A stretch of DNA of 64,000 nucleotides. Source: Comamonas terrae (GTDB lineage: Bacteria; Pseudomonadota; Gammaproteobacteria; Burkholderiales; Burkholderiaceae_C). Position numbers and translations under genes: made by a program. The stretch spans positions 186,001-250,000 of the forward strand of contig NZ_BCNT01000006.1 of assembly GCF_001544075.1 (NCBI RefSeq), in the 5' to 3' direction. Shown here one piece after another: positions 1 through 9,035 of the stretch. A model generated the notes under the pieces. The model saw only the letters and a list, made by a program, of their open reading frames with translations, searched no databases and had not been told where the DNA came from. Every line of letters starts with the position of its first letter. The stretch's first letter is position 1.

Positions 1-16
1 CTTATCGAAACTTATA

Positions 17-36
17 CCAATAAAGCGCCAGCAGCT
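17..36 (+). repeat. Dispersed short repeat, copy 1 (AAGCGC..GCAGCT core)
   Basis: The 20 bases just upstream of the first gene contain AAGCGCCAGCAGCT followed by a T-rich run. The same core recurs upstream of kynU (44465-44489), after the MFS gene (50444-50468) and at the 3' end of ada (46976-46998). All lie at gene boundaries. The function is unknown. Confidence 0.5.
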
Positions 37-65
37 GCCTTTTTCATAGTATCCAGATCCTCCCC

Positions 66-1328
66 ATGAACGCACCCGCATCCACGCCCACCGGCGCACT
101 CGCAGGCATCAAGGTGCTGGACCTGTCGCGCGTGCTGGCCGGCCCCTGGTGCACCCAGATGCTGGCCGACCTGGGCGCCGATGTGGTCAAGGTCGAGCGT
201 CCCGTGGCCGGCGACGACACGCGCCACTGGGGCCCGCCGTTCCTCAAGGACGGGGCCGGCAACGACACGCGCGAGGCCAGCTATTTCACGGCCTGCAACC
301 GCAACAAGCGCTCCATCACCGTGGACATGGCCCAGCCCGAGGGACAGGCCCTGCTGCGCCGCATGGCGGCGCAGGCCGATGTGGTGGTGGAGAACTTCAA
401 GGTCGGGGGCCTGGCCCAGTACGGGCTGGACTATGAAAGCCTCAAGGCGCTGAATCCGCGCCTGATCTACTGCTCCATCACCGGCTTCGGCCAGGACGGG
501 CCCTACGCCGAGCGCGCAGGCTACGACCTGATGGTGCAGGCCATGTGCGGGCTGATGAGCATTACCGGCCATGCCGACGAGGCGCCGGGCGGCGGCCCGC
601 TCAAGGTGGGCGTGGCCGTGGTCGACGTGTTCACCGGCCTGTATGCGAGCAACGCCATCCTGGCCGCGCTCAACGCCCGCGACAACGCGCACGGCGGCAG
701 CGGCCAGGGCCAGTACATCGACATGGCCCTGCTGGACGTGGGCATGGCGGTGCTGGCCAACCAGGCCTCGGGCTTTCTGGCCACCGGCCAGGCGCCGGGC
801 CGCGCGGGCAACATCCACCCCAGCCTCGCGCCCTACCAAGACTTCGCCACGGCCGACGGCAATGTGCTGCTGGCCATAGGCAACGACGGGCAGTTCGCAC
901 GCTTTTGCGCCGCCATCGGCCAGGAAGGCTGGGCGCAGGATGCGCGCTTTGCCACCAACACGGCCCGCGTGCACAACCGCGCGGCGCTGCTGGCGCTGAT
1001 GCAGCCCGTGATGCGCCTGCGCACCACGGCGCAATGGATTTCCTTGCTCGAGGACAAGGCCGTGCCCTGTGGCCCGATCAACGATGTCGCCCAGGCCTTT
1101 GACGACCCGCAGGTCCGGCATCGCGGCATCCGCAAGGAGCTGCCGCGCGAGGCCGGGGACGGCATCGCCCAGGTGGCCACCGTGGCCAACCCCATGCGGC
1201 TGTCGGCCACTCCCGTCAGCTACCGCAGCGCCCCGCCCGCGCTCGGCCAGCACACCGAGGCCGTGCTGGCCGAGCTGGGCCTGGATGCCGCAGCCGTTGC
1301 CGACCTGCGCCGCAAGGGCGTTATCTAG
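66..1328 (+). CDS. CaiB/BaiF (class III) CoA-transferase
   Basis: A 420-residue member of the family III CoA-transferases, which move CoA between carboxylic acids through an enzyme-bound glutamyl/aspartyl-CoA intermediate. The N-terminal half carries the family pattern LDLSRVLAGPWCTQMLADLGADVVKVE (split here: LDLSRVLAGP at 18-27, then DLGADVVKVE at 35-44). The GYD motif near residue 154 matches the catalytic aspartate of formyl-CoA transferase. Length is normal. It is followed 89 bases later by a Bug-type receptor, a pairing common in Burkholderiales and consistent with uptake and CoA activation of one organic acid. The substrate cannot be read from the sequence. Confidence 0.93.
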   Translation: MNAPASTPTGALAGIKVLDLSRVLAGPWCTQMLADLGADVVKVERPVAGDDTRHWGPPFLKDGAGNDTREASYFTACNRNKRSITVDMAQPEGQALLRRMAAQADVVVENFKVGGLAQYGLDYESLKALNPRLIYCSITGFGQDGPYAERAGYDLMVQAMCGLMSITGHADEAPGGGPLKVGVAVVDVFTGLYASNAILAALNARDNAHGGSGQGQYIDMALLDVGMAVLANQASGFLATGQAPGRAGNIHPSLAPYQDFATADGNVLLAIGNDGQFARFCAAIGQEGWAQDARFATNTARVHNRAALLALMQPVMRLRTTAQWISLLEDKAVPCGPINDVAQAFDDPQVRHRGIRKELPREAGDGIAQVATVANPMRLSATPVSYRSAPPALGQHTEAVLAELGLDAAAVADLRRKGVI

Positions 1329-1417
1329 AGAGCAGAACCGACAAAAAGCGCACTTTTCCCGGCACGCAAGGCCTCTGCACAAAAAGGCCAGTGCCCTCTT
1401 CAAACCAAGGAGACACC

Positions 1418-2386
1418 ATGTTCAAGTTCACCGCCACCGTCGTGGCCGCGCTCGCACTGTGCGGCGCAGCCCAGGCCCAGAGCCAGTATCCCAACAAGCC
1501 CATCCGCCTGCTCGTGCCCTTTGCGGCCGGCGGCACCACCGACCTGATCGCGCGTGTGATCGCCGAGCCATTGAGCCGCGAGCTGGGCCAGCCCGTGGTG
1601 GTCGAGAACAAGGGCGGCGGCGGCGGCAGCATCGGCGCGGCCGAAACCGCGCGCGCTGCGCCCGACGGCTACAACCTGGGCATTGCCACCGTGTCCACCA
1701 CGGCCACCAACCCGGCCATCAACCCCAAGATTCCGTACAACGTGGCCACCGACTTCACGCCCATCGTGAACATCGCGGCCACGCCCAACATCATCGCGGC
1801 CAACCCCAAGTTCCCGGGCAAGAACTACCAGGAGTTCCTGGCCGAGGTGAAGAAGAATCCCGGCAAGTATTCCTACGCCTCGCCCGGCCAGGGGTCCATC
1901 ACGCACCTGATGATGGAAATGTTCAAGCTGCAGACCGGCACCGACATGACGCACGTGCCCTACCGCGGCTCGGGCCCGGCCCTCAACGATGCCGTGGCCG
2001 GCCAGGTGCCGCTGATCTTCGACAACTTCCCCTCCACCCTGCCGTTCGCCAAGGAAAAGCGCCTGGTGCCCATCGTGGTGGCCGCACCCCAGCGCCTGGC
2101 CGTGCTGCCCGACGTGCCCACGTTCAAGGAAGTGGGCCTGCCCCAGGTCAACCGCATGGCGTACTACGGCATCGTCGGCCCCAAGAACCTGCCCAAGGAC
2201 ATCGTGGACAAGATCAACGCCGCCACGCGCAAGGCCGTGCAGGACCCCGCCGTGAAGAAGCGCATCGAGGAAACCGGCTCCATCATCATGGCGAGCACGC
2301 CCGAGGCCTTTGCCAAGGAAATGAAGGAAGAGCTGGCCGTCTACAAGAACGTGGTGGAAAAGCAGCACCTCACGATGGAGCAGTAA
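1418..2386 (+). CDS. Bug-family tripartite tricarboxylate transporter substrate-binding protein
   Basis: A 322-residue periplasmic solute receptor of the TctC/Bug family. It has a signal peptide of about 20 residues ending AAQAQ, then the family start KPIRLLVPFAAGG and the later YRGSGPALNDAVAGQVPL segment. The start at 1418 is chosen because AAGGAGA lies 5-11 bases upstream and the signal peptide begins there; an upstream in-frame GTG at 1391 has no such site. No TctA/TctB membrane genes are nearby, so this is an orphan receptor. The adjacent CoA-transferase suggests a carboxylate ligand (inference). Confidence 0.92.
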   Translation: MFKFTATVVAALALCGAAQAQSQYPNKPIRLLVPFAAGGTTDLIARVIAEPLSRELGQPVVVENKGGGGGSIGAAETARAAPDGYNLGIATVSTTATNPAINPKIPYNVATDFTPIVNIAATPNIIAANPKFPGKNYQEFLAEVKKNPGKYSYASPGQGSITHLMMEMFKLQTGTDMTHVPYRGSGPALNDAVAGQVPLIFDNFPSTLPFAKEKRLVPIVVAAPQRLAVLPDVPTFKEVGLPQVNRMAYYGIVGPKNLPKDIVDKINAATRKAVQDPAVKKRIEETGSIIMASTPEAFAKEMKEELAVYKNVVEKQHLTMEQ

Positions 2387-2429
2387 GCGCTGCGCGCCGG
2401 GGGTCGTTCGTCCGGCCCCCATGGACGAC

Positions 2430-2457
2430 ACGGCAGCGGGCAAGCGCTGCCGTTTTT
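2430..2457 (+). terminator. Rho-independent terminator of the Bug receptor gene
   Basis: A perfect 9-bp stem, ACGGCAGCG / CGCTGCCGT, with a 6-base loop is followed by TTTTT. It lies 44 bases after the stop codon and just before the 3' end of the convergent LysR gene. Confidence 0.88.
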
Positions 2458-2467
2458 GCAGGGCCCG

Positions 2468-3382
2468 CTAGAACGTGGTTGGATGCCCGGCGCTGTCGCG
2501 CTCGCTGATCTTGCTGCGGGCGAGTTCGTCGCGCAGCCAGCGCGCCGCCGGCCCCAGCGGCGCCGACTTGTTCCACAGCAGGTCCACGCCCACCAGCCAG
2601 TCGGTGTGCGGGTAGGCTTCCAGCCGCAGCTCCACCAGTTCGCCGCGCTCGATCTCCCCTCGCACCAGGCGGCGCGGCAGCGTGGCCCAGCCCAGGCCGG
2701 CGCGCGTCATCTCCAGCAGGGCCAGGTAGCTCTCGGCGCGCCAGCGGCGCGGGCTGCGCAGGTATTCGGTGCTGGGCAGCCCCTCGCTATGGGCGCTGAA
2801 GGCCAGGCGCCGGTGGCGGTGCAGCTCGGCAAAGCTGACGCGGTCCAGGCACGCCAGCGGATGCCCGCCGGCCGCCACGTGCGACATGACCAGCTTGCCC
2901 AGTTGCACGAAGCCCAGCTCGCGCGGGTAGTTGGGCTGCGAGAAGGCCACGCCGAGCTGGGCCTGGCCCTGGCGCACCAGGGCGCTCACATCGCCGTCCA
3001 GCGGGTGGCGGATTTCCACGTCGACGAAGGGAAAGGCCTGGGCGAATGCGGCCAGCGGCTGCGTGATCGCGTCGTAGGGGATCTCGATGGCCAGCGTCAG
3101 CGCGGGCTCCACGCCCTGGTTCAGGCTATGGGCGTGGTGCTCCAGGTCCAGGCAGCGGTCCAGCACCTCCGACACCTCGCGCAGCAGGCGCCGGCCCGCA
3201 TCCGTCAGCGTGGGGATCTTGGTGCCGCGGTCGAACAGCTCCATGCCCAGGTCGGTCTCGAGGTTGGCGATGGCGGTGCTCACCGTCGATTGCGGCCGCC
3301 GCAGCTGGCGCGCCGCCGCCGAGAACGAGCCCGCGGACACCACGGTCGAGAAGATTTCCAGCTGGTCCAGTGAATAGCGCAT
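2468..3382 (-). CDS. LysR-family transcriptional regulator, divergent from NCS2 permease
   Basis: A 304-residue LysR-type regulator. An N-terminal winged HTH is visible at about residues 1-60 (LDQLEIFSTVVSAGSFSAAA, then RPQSTVSTAIANLE), followed by a substrate-binding-like effector domain. The start at 3382 is chosen because the HTH begins immediately after it; the reading frame extends upstream without a conserved sequence. It is divergent from the nucleobase permease with 116 bases between the starts, the classic LysR arrangement, and an inverted repeat at 3392-3412 lies in the gap. It probably controls the permease and deaminase genes. The ligand is unknown. Confidence 0.92.
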   Translation of the reverse strand: MRYSLDQLEIFSTVVSAGSFSAAARQLRRPQSTVSTAIANLETDLGMELFDRGTKIPTLTDAGRRLLREVSEVLDRCLDLEHHAHSLNQGVEPALTLAIEIPYDAITQPLAAFAQAFPFVDVEIRHPLDGDVSALVRQGQAQLGVAFSQPNYPRELGFVQLGKLVMSHVAAGGHPLACLDRVSFAELHRHRRLAFSAHSEGLPSTEYLRSPRRWRAESYLALLEMTRAGLGWATLPRRLVRGEIERGELVELRLEAYPHTDWLVGVDLLWNKSAPLGPAARWLRDELARSKISERDSAGHPTTF

Positions 3383-3391
3383 GGCTGATTT

Positions 3392-3412
3392 TCCATCGGA
3401 TTTTGCGATGGA
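3392..3412. promoter_or_regulatory. Inverted repeat, candidate LysR operator
   Basis: TCCATCG-gattttg-CGATGGA is a perfect 7-bp inverted repeat. It lies 10 bases upstream of the LysR start, in the divergent region shared with the permease gene. The size and the internal T-N11-A spacing fit a LysR recognition site. Confidence 0.55.
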
Positions 3413-3498
3413 TACAAACTTTTTCTTGATGTATTTCCGATCAATCATGCCCGCAGCTTCCCCGTTCAGAGGGATTGCCCAGCAAGGAGACGAGATCC

Positions 3499-4851
3499 AT
3501 GAAGCCATCGCCCACCGTCCACCCGGTCGACCAGGTCCTGCCACTGCAGCAGATGGCCAGCTACGGCCTGCAGCATGTGCTGGTGCTCTACGCGGGCGCC
3601 GTCGCCGTGCCGCTGATCCTGGGCGGCGCCCTGGGGCTGACGCCTGAGCAGGTGGTGATCCTCATCAATGCCAACCTGCTGACCTCGGGCGTGGCCACGC
3701 TGATCCAGACCCTGGGTTTCTGGAAGTTCGGCGCGCGCCTGCCGCTGGTGCAGGCCTGCTCCTTCATCGCGCTGGCGCCCATGATCATGATCGGCAAGGA
3801 ATACGGCCTGGCCCATGTGTTCGGCGCCGTGATCGCGGGCGGCGCCATCACCGTGCTGCTGGCCCCGGTGACCAGCCGGCTGCTGCGCTTCTTTCCGCCC
3901 GTGGTCATCGGCAGCCTGATCACCATCATCGGCATCTCGCTGATGCCGGCCGCCGCCATCTGGCTGGGCGGCGGCAACCCCGACGCCGCCGACTTCGGCA
4001 GCGCACCCAACCTGCTGCTGGGCCTGGCCACCATCGCCATCACGCTGTTCATCTATGCGCGCTTTCGCGGCTTTCTGGGCAACCTGGCCGTGTTGCTGGG
4101 CCTGGTGGCGGGCACGGCCATCGCCGCGGCCTGCGGGCTCACCGACTTCGCCCAGGTGGGCCAGGCGGCCTGGTTCGAGCTCAGCCCGCCGTTCGCCTTC
4201 GGCATGCCGCAGTTCGGACTGGCACCCGCGCTGATCATGGCGCTGGCCATGCTGGTCATCATGGCCGAGACCACAGGCAACTGCCTGGCCATAGGCCAGA
4301 TCGTGGGCCGCCCCACCAGCCAGCAGACCCTGGGCAACGCATTCCGCACCGACGGCCTGTCCACCATGATCGGCGGCGTGTTCAACAGCTTTCCGTACAA
4401 CGCCTTCACGCAGAATACCGGGCTGATCTCGCTGTCCGGCGTCAAGAGCCGCTATGTGGTGGCCAGCGCGGGCGCCATCATGATCCTGATGGGACTGTTT
4501 CCCAAGCTCGGCGCGCTGATCGCCTCGGTGCCGCGCCCCGTGCTGGGCGGCTGCGCCATCGTGATGTTCGGCATGACCACGGTGGCCGGCATCCAGGAGC
4601 TGTCGCGCGTGCGCTTCGAGGGCACGCGCAATGCGCTGGTCGTGGCCGTCTCCGTCAGCGTGGGCGTGCTGCCCATGTCCTTTCCCGCGCTGTTCGCGCA
4701 CGCCAGCGGGCCGCTGAAGCTGGTGCTGGAAAGCGGCATCTTCCTCGGCGCCATCACGGCCGTGCTGCTCAATCTCATCCTCAACCGCGGCGCCCAGGCG
4801 CCAGAGCCCGAGACGGAGGCTTCTGCCTCCACCGCCGCCGCGGCGCAGTGA
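3499..4851 (+). CDS. NCS2-family nucleobase (xanthine/uracil/urate) permease
   Basis: A 450-residue polytopic inner-membrane transporter of the NCS2/NAT family, which imports purines or pyrimidines with protons. About 12-14 hydrophobic segments are visible. The family features include the early QH pair (GLQHVLVLYAGAVAVP), the AETTGN segment, and the NAT signature region NAFTQNTGLISLSGV near residue 310. The start at 3499 has AAGGAG 9 bases upstream; an upstream in-frame TTG at 3475 does not. A nucleoside/guanine deaminase follows 44 bases downstream, suggesting purine salvage or catabolism. Xanthine, urate and uracil cannot be told apart here. Confidence 0.93.
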   Translation: MKPSPTVHPVDQVLPLQQMASYGLQHVLVLYAGAVAVPLILGGALGLTPEQVVILINANLLTSGVATLIQTLGFWKFGARLPLVQACSFIALAPMIMIGKEYGLAHVFGAVIAGGAITVLLAPVTSRLLRFFPPVVIGSLITIIGISLMPAAAIWLGGGNPDAADFGSAPNLLLGLATIAITLFIYARFRGFLGNLAVLLGLVAGTAIAAACGLTDFAQVGQAAWFELSPPFAFGMPQFGLAPALIMALAMLVIMAETTGNCLAIGQIVGRPTSQQTLGNAFRTDGLSTMIGGVFNSFPYNAFTQNTGLISLSGVKSRYVVASAGAIMILMGLFPKLGALIASVPRPVLGGCAIVMFGMTTVAGIQELSRVRFEGTRNALVVAVSVSVGVLPMSFPALFAHASGPLKLVLESGIFLGAITAVLLNLILNRGAQAPEPETEASASTAAAAQ

Positions 4852-4895
4852 TCCTCAAGAACCGACACCCCCCCTCATCCACAGGAGCCATTCAG

Positions 4896-5402
4896 ATGCA
4901 AGCCACCGATACCGTTTTGTCCCATCCACGCGACCTGGAGCTGCTGCGCGCCGCCATTGCGCTGTCCGAGGAGTCCAAGCAGCGCGGGCGCCACCCGTTC
5001 GCGGCCCTGGTGGCCAACGAGCGCGGCGAGATCGTGGCCCAGGCCGGCAACAATTCCATGCCCCCCGAAGGCGATCCCACGCAGCACGCGGAACTGGCGG
5101 CCGCCGCACTGGCCGCGCGCAGGCTCACGCCCGAGGAGCTGGCCAAGTGCACGCTGTACACCAGCGCCGAGCCCTGCTGCATGTGCGCGGGCGCCGTGTA
5201 CTGGACGGGCATAGGCCGCGTGGTCTACGCGCTGTCGGAACATGCGCTGCTGGGCCTGACCGGCGACCATCCCGAAAACCCCACCTTCTCCCTGCCCTGC
5301 CGCGAGGTGTTTGCCCGCGGCCAGCGCCAAGTCGAAGTCGTGGGCCCGTTGCTGGAAGAAGAAGCCGCGGCGCCGCACCGCGGCTTCTGGACCCAGGACT
5401 GA
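4896..5402 (+). CDS. CDA-type nucleoside/guanine deaminase
   Basis: A 168-residue zinc-dependent deaminase of the cytidine/deoxycytidylate deaminase fold. The zinc and proton-shuttle motif HAE is at residues 64-66, and PCCMC, with the two zinc cysteines C94 and C97, is at 93-97. The spacing and the C-terminal region resemble bacterial guanine deaminases and TadA-like enzymes. The start at 4896 has ACAGGAG upstream. It follows the NCS2 permease and probably shares its transcript, so it likely hydrolyses an imported purine base. The window also holds an unrelated amidohydrolase-type guanine deaminase at 61275-62567, so the exact substrate is uncertain. Confidence 0.88.
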   Translation: MQATDTVLSHPRDLELLRAAIALSEESKQRGRHPFAALVANERGEIVAQAGNNSMPPEGDPTQHAELAAAALAARRLTPEELAKCTLYTSAEPCCMCAGAVYWTGIGRVVYALSEHALLGLTGDHPENPTFSLPCREVFARGQRQVEVVGPLLEEEAAAPHRGFWTQD

Positions 5403-5408
5403 AGCCGC

Positions 5409-6635
5409 TCAGCGGCGGGCCGGCGCCTGGCGGAAACTGTCGGCCAGCTTGACCATCATGAGCGCGCAGCCCAGGCCGCCCAGCGCCACCAGCGTGCCGC
5501 CCACCACGCCGATATGGCCCATGCCCCAGTGCATGCTGACCTGGCTGCCCAGCAGCGCGCCGCCGCCGATGCCGATGTTGAAAATGCCCGAGAACATGGA
5601 CATGGCCACGTCGGTGGCGTCGGGCGCCAGTTTGAGCACCTTGGACTGCATGGACAGCGCAAAGCAGATCATGGCCACGCCCCAGACCGCGCTTTGCAGG
5701 TACAGGCTCCAGGCGTAATGGCTACTGGCCACCAGCGCCAGCAGGCAGGCCGCCAGCACCGCAATCGCCGCCATCAGGAAGCCGCGCGGATAGCGCATGC
5801 CCAGCCAGCCGAACAGCACGCTGCCCACGATGCCCATGCCGCCGTACAGCAGCAGCACGGTCGTGGTCACCTCGGGCGCCAGCCCGGCCACGTCCTGCAC
5901 AAAGGGTTCGATATAGCTGTAGGCCGTGAACTGGCCGGTGATCACCACCACCAGCAGCACATAGATGGATACCAGGGCCGGGCGCCTGAACAGCATGGGC
6001 ACGCTCTCCAGCGATCCCGCGTTCTCGCTGGGCAGCAGCGGCAGCAGCTTGCCCAGCACCAGCATCACCACGGCCGCCACGGCGCCGATGGCCAGGAAGG
6101 TCATGCGCCAGCCCAGGGCCTCGCCCACCACGCGGCCCAGCGGAATGCCCAGCACCATGGCCACCGACGTGCCCGTGGCCAGCAGACTCAGCGCCATGGC
6201 CTTCCTGCCCGGCGGCGCCACGCGCACGGCCAGCGAGGCCGTGATGGACCAGAAGATCGCATGCGACAGCGCAATGCCGATGCGGCTGACCACCAGCGAG
6301 GCAAAGCTCCAGGCCACGCCCGACAGCACATGGCTGGCCACGAACACGGCAAACACGGCCATCAGCAGCCTGCGCCGCTCCACCTGCTTGGTCATCAGCA
6401 TGCAGGGCAGCGAGGCCAGCGCCACTACCCAGGCATAGATGGTCAGCATCAGGCCCACCTGCTCCGCAGGCATGCCGAAGCTCGCGCCTATGCCGCCCAG
6501 CAGCCCCACGGGCACGAATTCGGTGGTGTTGAAGACAAAGGCGCCCAGCGCCAGCGCAATCACGCTCAGCCAGGCCTGGGCGGCCGTGCGTTGCGGCGCG
6601 GCCGGGGCAGACAGGGAAACAGTGGGATCAGTCAT
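5409..6635 (-). CDS. sotB: SotB-like sugar efflux MFS transporter
   Basis: A 408-residue major facilitator with 12 predicted membrane segments. It closely resembles E. coli SotB (YdeA), the arabinose/IPTG exporter. Shared blocks include [12 protein letters not shown] near the start of the first helix, [37 protein letters not shown], and [21 protein letters not shown] near the C-terminus. The start at 6635 gives the usual short cytoplasmic tail. It is convergent with the deaminase gene, with only 6 bases between their stop codons. Assignment to SotB is by recognition; the real substrate in this organism may differ. Confidence 0.87.
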   Translation of the reverse strand: MTDPTVSLSAPAAPQRTAAQAWLSVIALALGAFVFNTTEFVPVGLLGGIGASFGMPAEQVGLMLTIYAWVVALASLPCMLMTKQVERRRLLMAVFAVFVASHVLSGVAWSFASLVVSRIGIALSHAIFWSITASLAVRVAPPGRKAMALSLLATGTSVAMVLGIPLGRVVGEALGWRMTFLAIGAVAAVVMLVLGKLLPLLPSENAGSLESVPMLFRRPALVSIYVLLVVVITGQFTAYSYIEPFVQDVAGLAPEVTTTVLLLYGGMGIVGSVLFGWLGMRYPRGFLMAAIAVLAACLLALVASSHYAWSLYLQSAVWGVAMICFALSMQSKVLKLAPDATDVAMSMFSGIFNIGIGGGALLGSQVSMHWGMGHIGVVGGTLVALGGLGCALMMVKLADSFRQAPARR

Positions 6636-6770
6636 GCATCGAAAAGCGGTGGGCAGCGGCTGCCGGCGGGCAACCCAGGTAGAAACCCTGATTGTGTATG
6701 CCCTACATGGCAAAGACCGCCGCGGCCCCGGTTTTCCTTGCGCGGCGCGGGGTCGAAGCCGTGACGGCCT

Positions 6771-7253
6771 TCAGGGCAAGGCACGCTCCCGCGCCTGGGC
6801 GCGGCGCTGCATCAGCCGGGCCAGCAGCACCAGCACCAGCGCCACGTTGAACGCCAGCACCAGCATGGCCTGCCAGCTCGTGTGCCGCAGGATATGCTGC
6901 ACTTCCAGCGGTATGTAGACGCCGCTGGCCGCCACGCCGAACCACTCGCCCCAGGCCCTGTCCCGCCACAGCCCCCAGGCTTCGACAAAGCGCACGGCCG
7001 CGTACAGCCCGCCCAGCAGCACCAGCGTGTGCACGGGCGTGACGTTGAGCCTGTCCACCATGTCCAGCAGCAGCGCCGGATAGCGCTGCGCCGGCGACAG
7101 GCCCACATGGCCGATCAGCTCCAGCGCCAGCTTGTGCAGGTCGTGGTGCAAAAGCCCGAGCAGGCCCAGCAGCCCCAGCAAGGCCGCCACGCCCTTGGCG
7201 ACCTCGAACAGGGCCATGCTTCTGACCGCGGTGCGCAGTGAAGAGGGGGTCAT
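6771..7253 (-). CDS. DUF2127 membrane protein
   Basis: A 160-residue integral membrane protein with about four hydrophobic segments (residues 14-34, 72-92, 100-125 and 130-150) and a basic C-terminal tail. The pattern FEVAKGVAALLGLLG at the start, with LVLLGGLYAAVRFVEAWGLW in the middle, is that of DUF2127, a family of unknown function. It stands alone on the minus strand between the MFS gene and an NAD(P)-binding oxidoreductase. No function can be inferred from the neighbours. Confidence 0.8.
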   Translation of the reverse strand: MTPSSLRTAVRSMALFEVAKGVAALLGLLGLLGLLHHDLHKLALELIGHVGLSPAQRYPALLLDMVDRLNVTPVHTLVLLGGLYAAVRFVEAWGLWRDRAWGEWFGVAASGVYIPLEVQHILRHTSWQAMLVLAFNVALVLVLLARLMQRRAQARERALP

Positions 7254-7341
7254 GTCCAGCAGCGGATTGGGAAGCCCTCACTATAGGCCAGGCCGCCGCA
7301 TGCCGGCGGCCATCGGCGCGGGCGCACGGCTTGGGTGCGGC

Positions 7342-7992
7342 TCAATAGGCCACGGTGAAGCGCTCGCGCACGTGGGCGCCCTGCTCCAGCGCATCGACCA
7401 CGGCCACGGCCAGATCGGCATCGGAGATCGTGCCCGGCGCGCCGTCGGGCTGCATCAGCGGCTCATCCTTGCCCGTGCGGTAGCGGCCGGTGCGGCCGGT
7501 CGCGCCGCCCGGATGGAAGGCGATCGGCGGGCTCAGCAGCGTCCAGTCCAGAGCGCTTTCCTTCTGCAGCTCGGCGTACATGTCGCGCGCGGCCAGGGCG
7601 CCCTGCTTGAAGGCGGCCGGAAAGTCGGGGCTGTCCACCAGCTGCCTGCCGCTCACGTACAGGCTGCCCGCGCCGCCCACCACCAGATAGCGCCTGATGC
7701 CGGCGGCCTTGATGCCCTGCACGATGGCGCGCGAACCTCGCATGAAATCGGCATAGATGTTGGGATTGCCCCAGCCCGCGTTGTAGGCGCTGACCACGGC
7801 ATCCACACCGGCCACGGCCTGCTGCACCTGCGCGGCGTCCATCACGTCGGCCTGCACCACCTGCAGGCGGGGCCGGGCCTGGAGCTTGCCCGGATCGCGC
7901 GCCAGCGCCACCACCTCGTGGCCGCGCTGCAGCAGTTCCTGGAGCAGGGCCGCGCCCACAAAACCGGTGGCGCCAATCAATGCGACTTTCAT
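7342..7992 (-). CDS. NAD(P)-binding SDR-like oxidoreductase
   Basis: A 216-residue protein of the atypical SDR/NAD(P)H-binding family (YwnB/NmrA-like). The N-terminus carries the dinucleotide motif GATGFVGAAL at residues 7-16, followed by a Rossmann fold. The C-terminal half has ISDADLAVAVVDALE, usual in this family. It lacks a clear YxxxK catalytic pair, so it may be a sensor or chaperone-like reductase. It is divergent from a LysR gene, with candidate operators in the 107-base gap, and is probably that regulator's target. The substrate is unknown. Confidence 0.85.
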   Translation of the reverse strand: MKVALIGATGFVGAALLQELLQRGHEVVALARDPGKLQARPRLQVVQADVMDAAQVQQAVAGVDAVVSAYNAGWGNPNIYADFMRGSRAIVQGIKAAGIRRYLVVGGAGSLYVSGRQLVDSPDFPAAFKQGALAARDMYAELQKESALDWTLLSPPIAFHPGGATGRTGRYRTGKDEPLMQPDGAPGTISDADLAVAVVDALEQGAHVRERFTVAY

Positions 7993-8001
7993 GCGAGAAC
8001 T

Positions 8002-8019
8002 CCTTGTGTTTCAACAAGG
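8002..8019. promoter_or_regulatory. Inverted repeat in LysR/oxidoreductase divergent region
   Basis: CCTTGT-gtttca-ACAAGG is a perfect 6-bp inverted repeat 10 bases upstream of the oxidoreductase start. It is a candidate binding site for the divergent LysR protein. Confidence 0.45.
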
Positions 8020-8073
8020 CTAAAGATTAAGCCGTCGCATTCTTCACAAAAACCCCTTTTGCCCACTATGACC

Positions 8074-8090
8074 TTGAAGCCGTACTTCAA
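8074..8090. promoter_or_regulatory. LysR-type T-N11-A palindrome
   Basis: TTGAAG-ccgta-CTTCAA, a perfect 17-base palindrome with T-N11-A symmetry, lies 9 bases before the LysR ATG at 8100. It is a likely autoregulatory site and may also control the oxidoreductase gene. Confidence 0.55.
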
Positions 8091-8099
8091 AATACCAGC

Positions 8100-9035
8100 A
8101 TGGAAGACCTCAAACGCATGGCCGTTTTCGTGGCCGTCGTCGAACAGGCCGGCATGAGCGCTGCGGCGCGGCGGCTGGACATGACGCCCTCGGCCGTGAG
8201 CCAGCACATCCGCCAGCTCGAGCGCGAGGCCGGCGTGACGCTGCTGCACCGCTCCACGCGCCAGCTCGCGCTGACCGACGCGGGCCAGCGCTTTTACGTG
8301 CAGTGCGCCCAGATGTGCGAGGCTGCGGCGCGCGCCCGAACCGAGCTGGATGCCGAGCGGCAGGAGCCCGGCGGCGAGCTGCGCATGTCCGCCCCCGCGG
8401 GCTTTGCGCCGCATGCGGCGCCGGCCCTGGGCAGCTGGCTGGCGCGCAATCCGGCGCTGCGCCTGCGCCTTTTGATGGACGATGCAACCATCGACCTGAT
8501 ACAGGCGCGCGTGGACCTGGCGCTGCGCTTCGGCACGCTGGCCGACTCCAGCTGGGTGGCGCGCCACCTGGGCCGCAGCGCCACGCTGCTGTGCGCTTCG
8601 CCTAAGTGGCTGGCCGCCTGGCAAGCGGAGCGCGGCAAGCCGCCGCTGCATCCTTCGGAGCTGGCCCAGGCGCCTTGGCTGGACCTGGCGCGCAAGGACC
8701 ATGCGCGGGTGGACCTGAACTGGCGCCACGGCCCCAGCGGCGAAAGCTTCAGCCTGCAGGCGCTGCCGCAGATGGTGAGCAACCACCGCGCCACCGTGCA
8801 GCAGTTCTGCGAAGCCGGCCTGGGCGTGGCCGTGCTCTCGGCCCACGATGTGGCCGCCAGCCTGCGAGAAGGCCGGCTGGTGCGCCTGCTGCCGCAGTGG
8901 GACATGGGCCAGCTCGACATCTGGGCCGTCACGCCCCAGCGCGATGCCCAGCCAGCCAAGGTGCGCCAGGCCATCGAGGTGCTGCGCGCCTACTTTGCCC
9001 GGCTCGAAGGCGTGCAGGCCGATGGGATGCCATGA
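8100..9035 (+). CDS. LysR-family transcriptional regulator
   Basis: A 311-residue LysR regulator. The N-terminal HTH is plain (MSAAARRLDMTPSAVSQHIRQL at about 19-40), and is followed by LLHRSTRQLALTDAGQRFY, the pattern of the subgroup typified by DsdC/AaeR-like regulators of oxidoreductases. An effector-binding domain fills residues 90-300. It is divergent from the SDR-like gene at 7342-7992, and the two palindromes between them support local regulation. The inducer is unknown. Confidence 0.92.
   Translation: MEDLKRMAVFVAVVEQAGMSAAARRLDMTPSAVSQHIRQLEREAGVTLLHRSTRQLALTDAGQRFYVQCAQMCEAAARARTELDAERQEPGGELRMSAPAGFAPHAAPALGSWLARNPALRLRLLMDDATIDLIQARVDLALRFGTLADSSWVARHLGRSATLLCASPKWLAAWQAERGKPPLHPSELAQAPWLDLARKDHARVDLNWRHGPSGESFSLQALPQMVSNHRATVQQFCEAGLGVAVLSAHDVAASLREGRLVRLLPQWDMGQLDIWAVTPQRDAQPAKVRQAIEVLRAYFARLEGVQADGMP

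Noticed and set aside
12-1403. 463-codon open frame on the minus strand opposite the CoA-transferase
   Set aside because: It mirrors a convincing plus-strand gene; its product is low-complexity Ala/Gly/His/Arg, the usual by-product of GC-rich codon bias.
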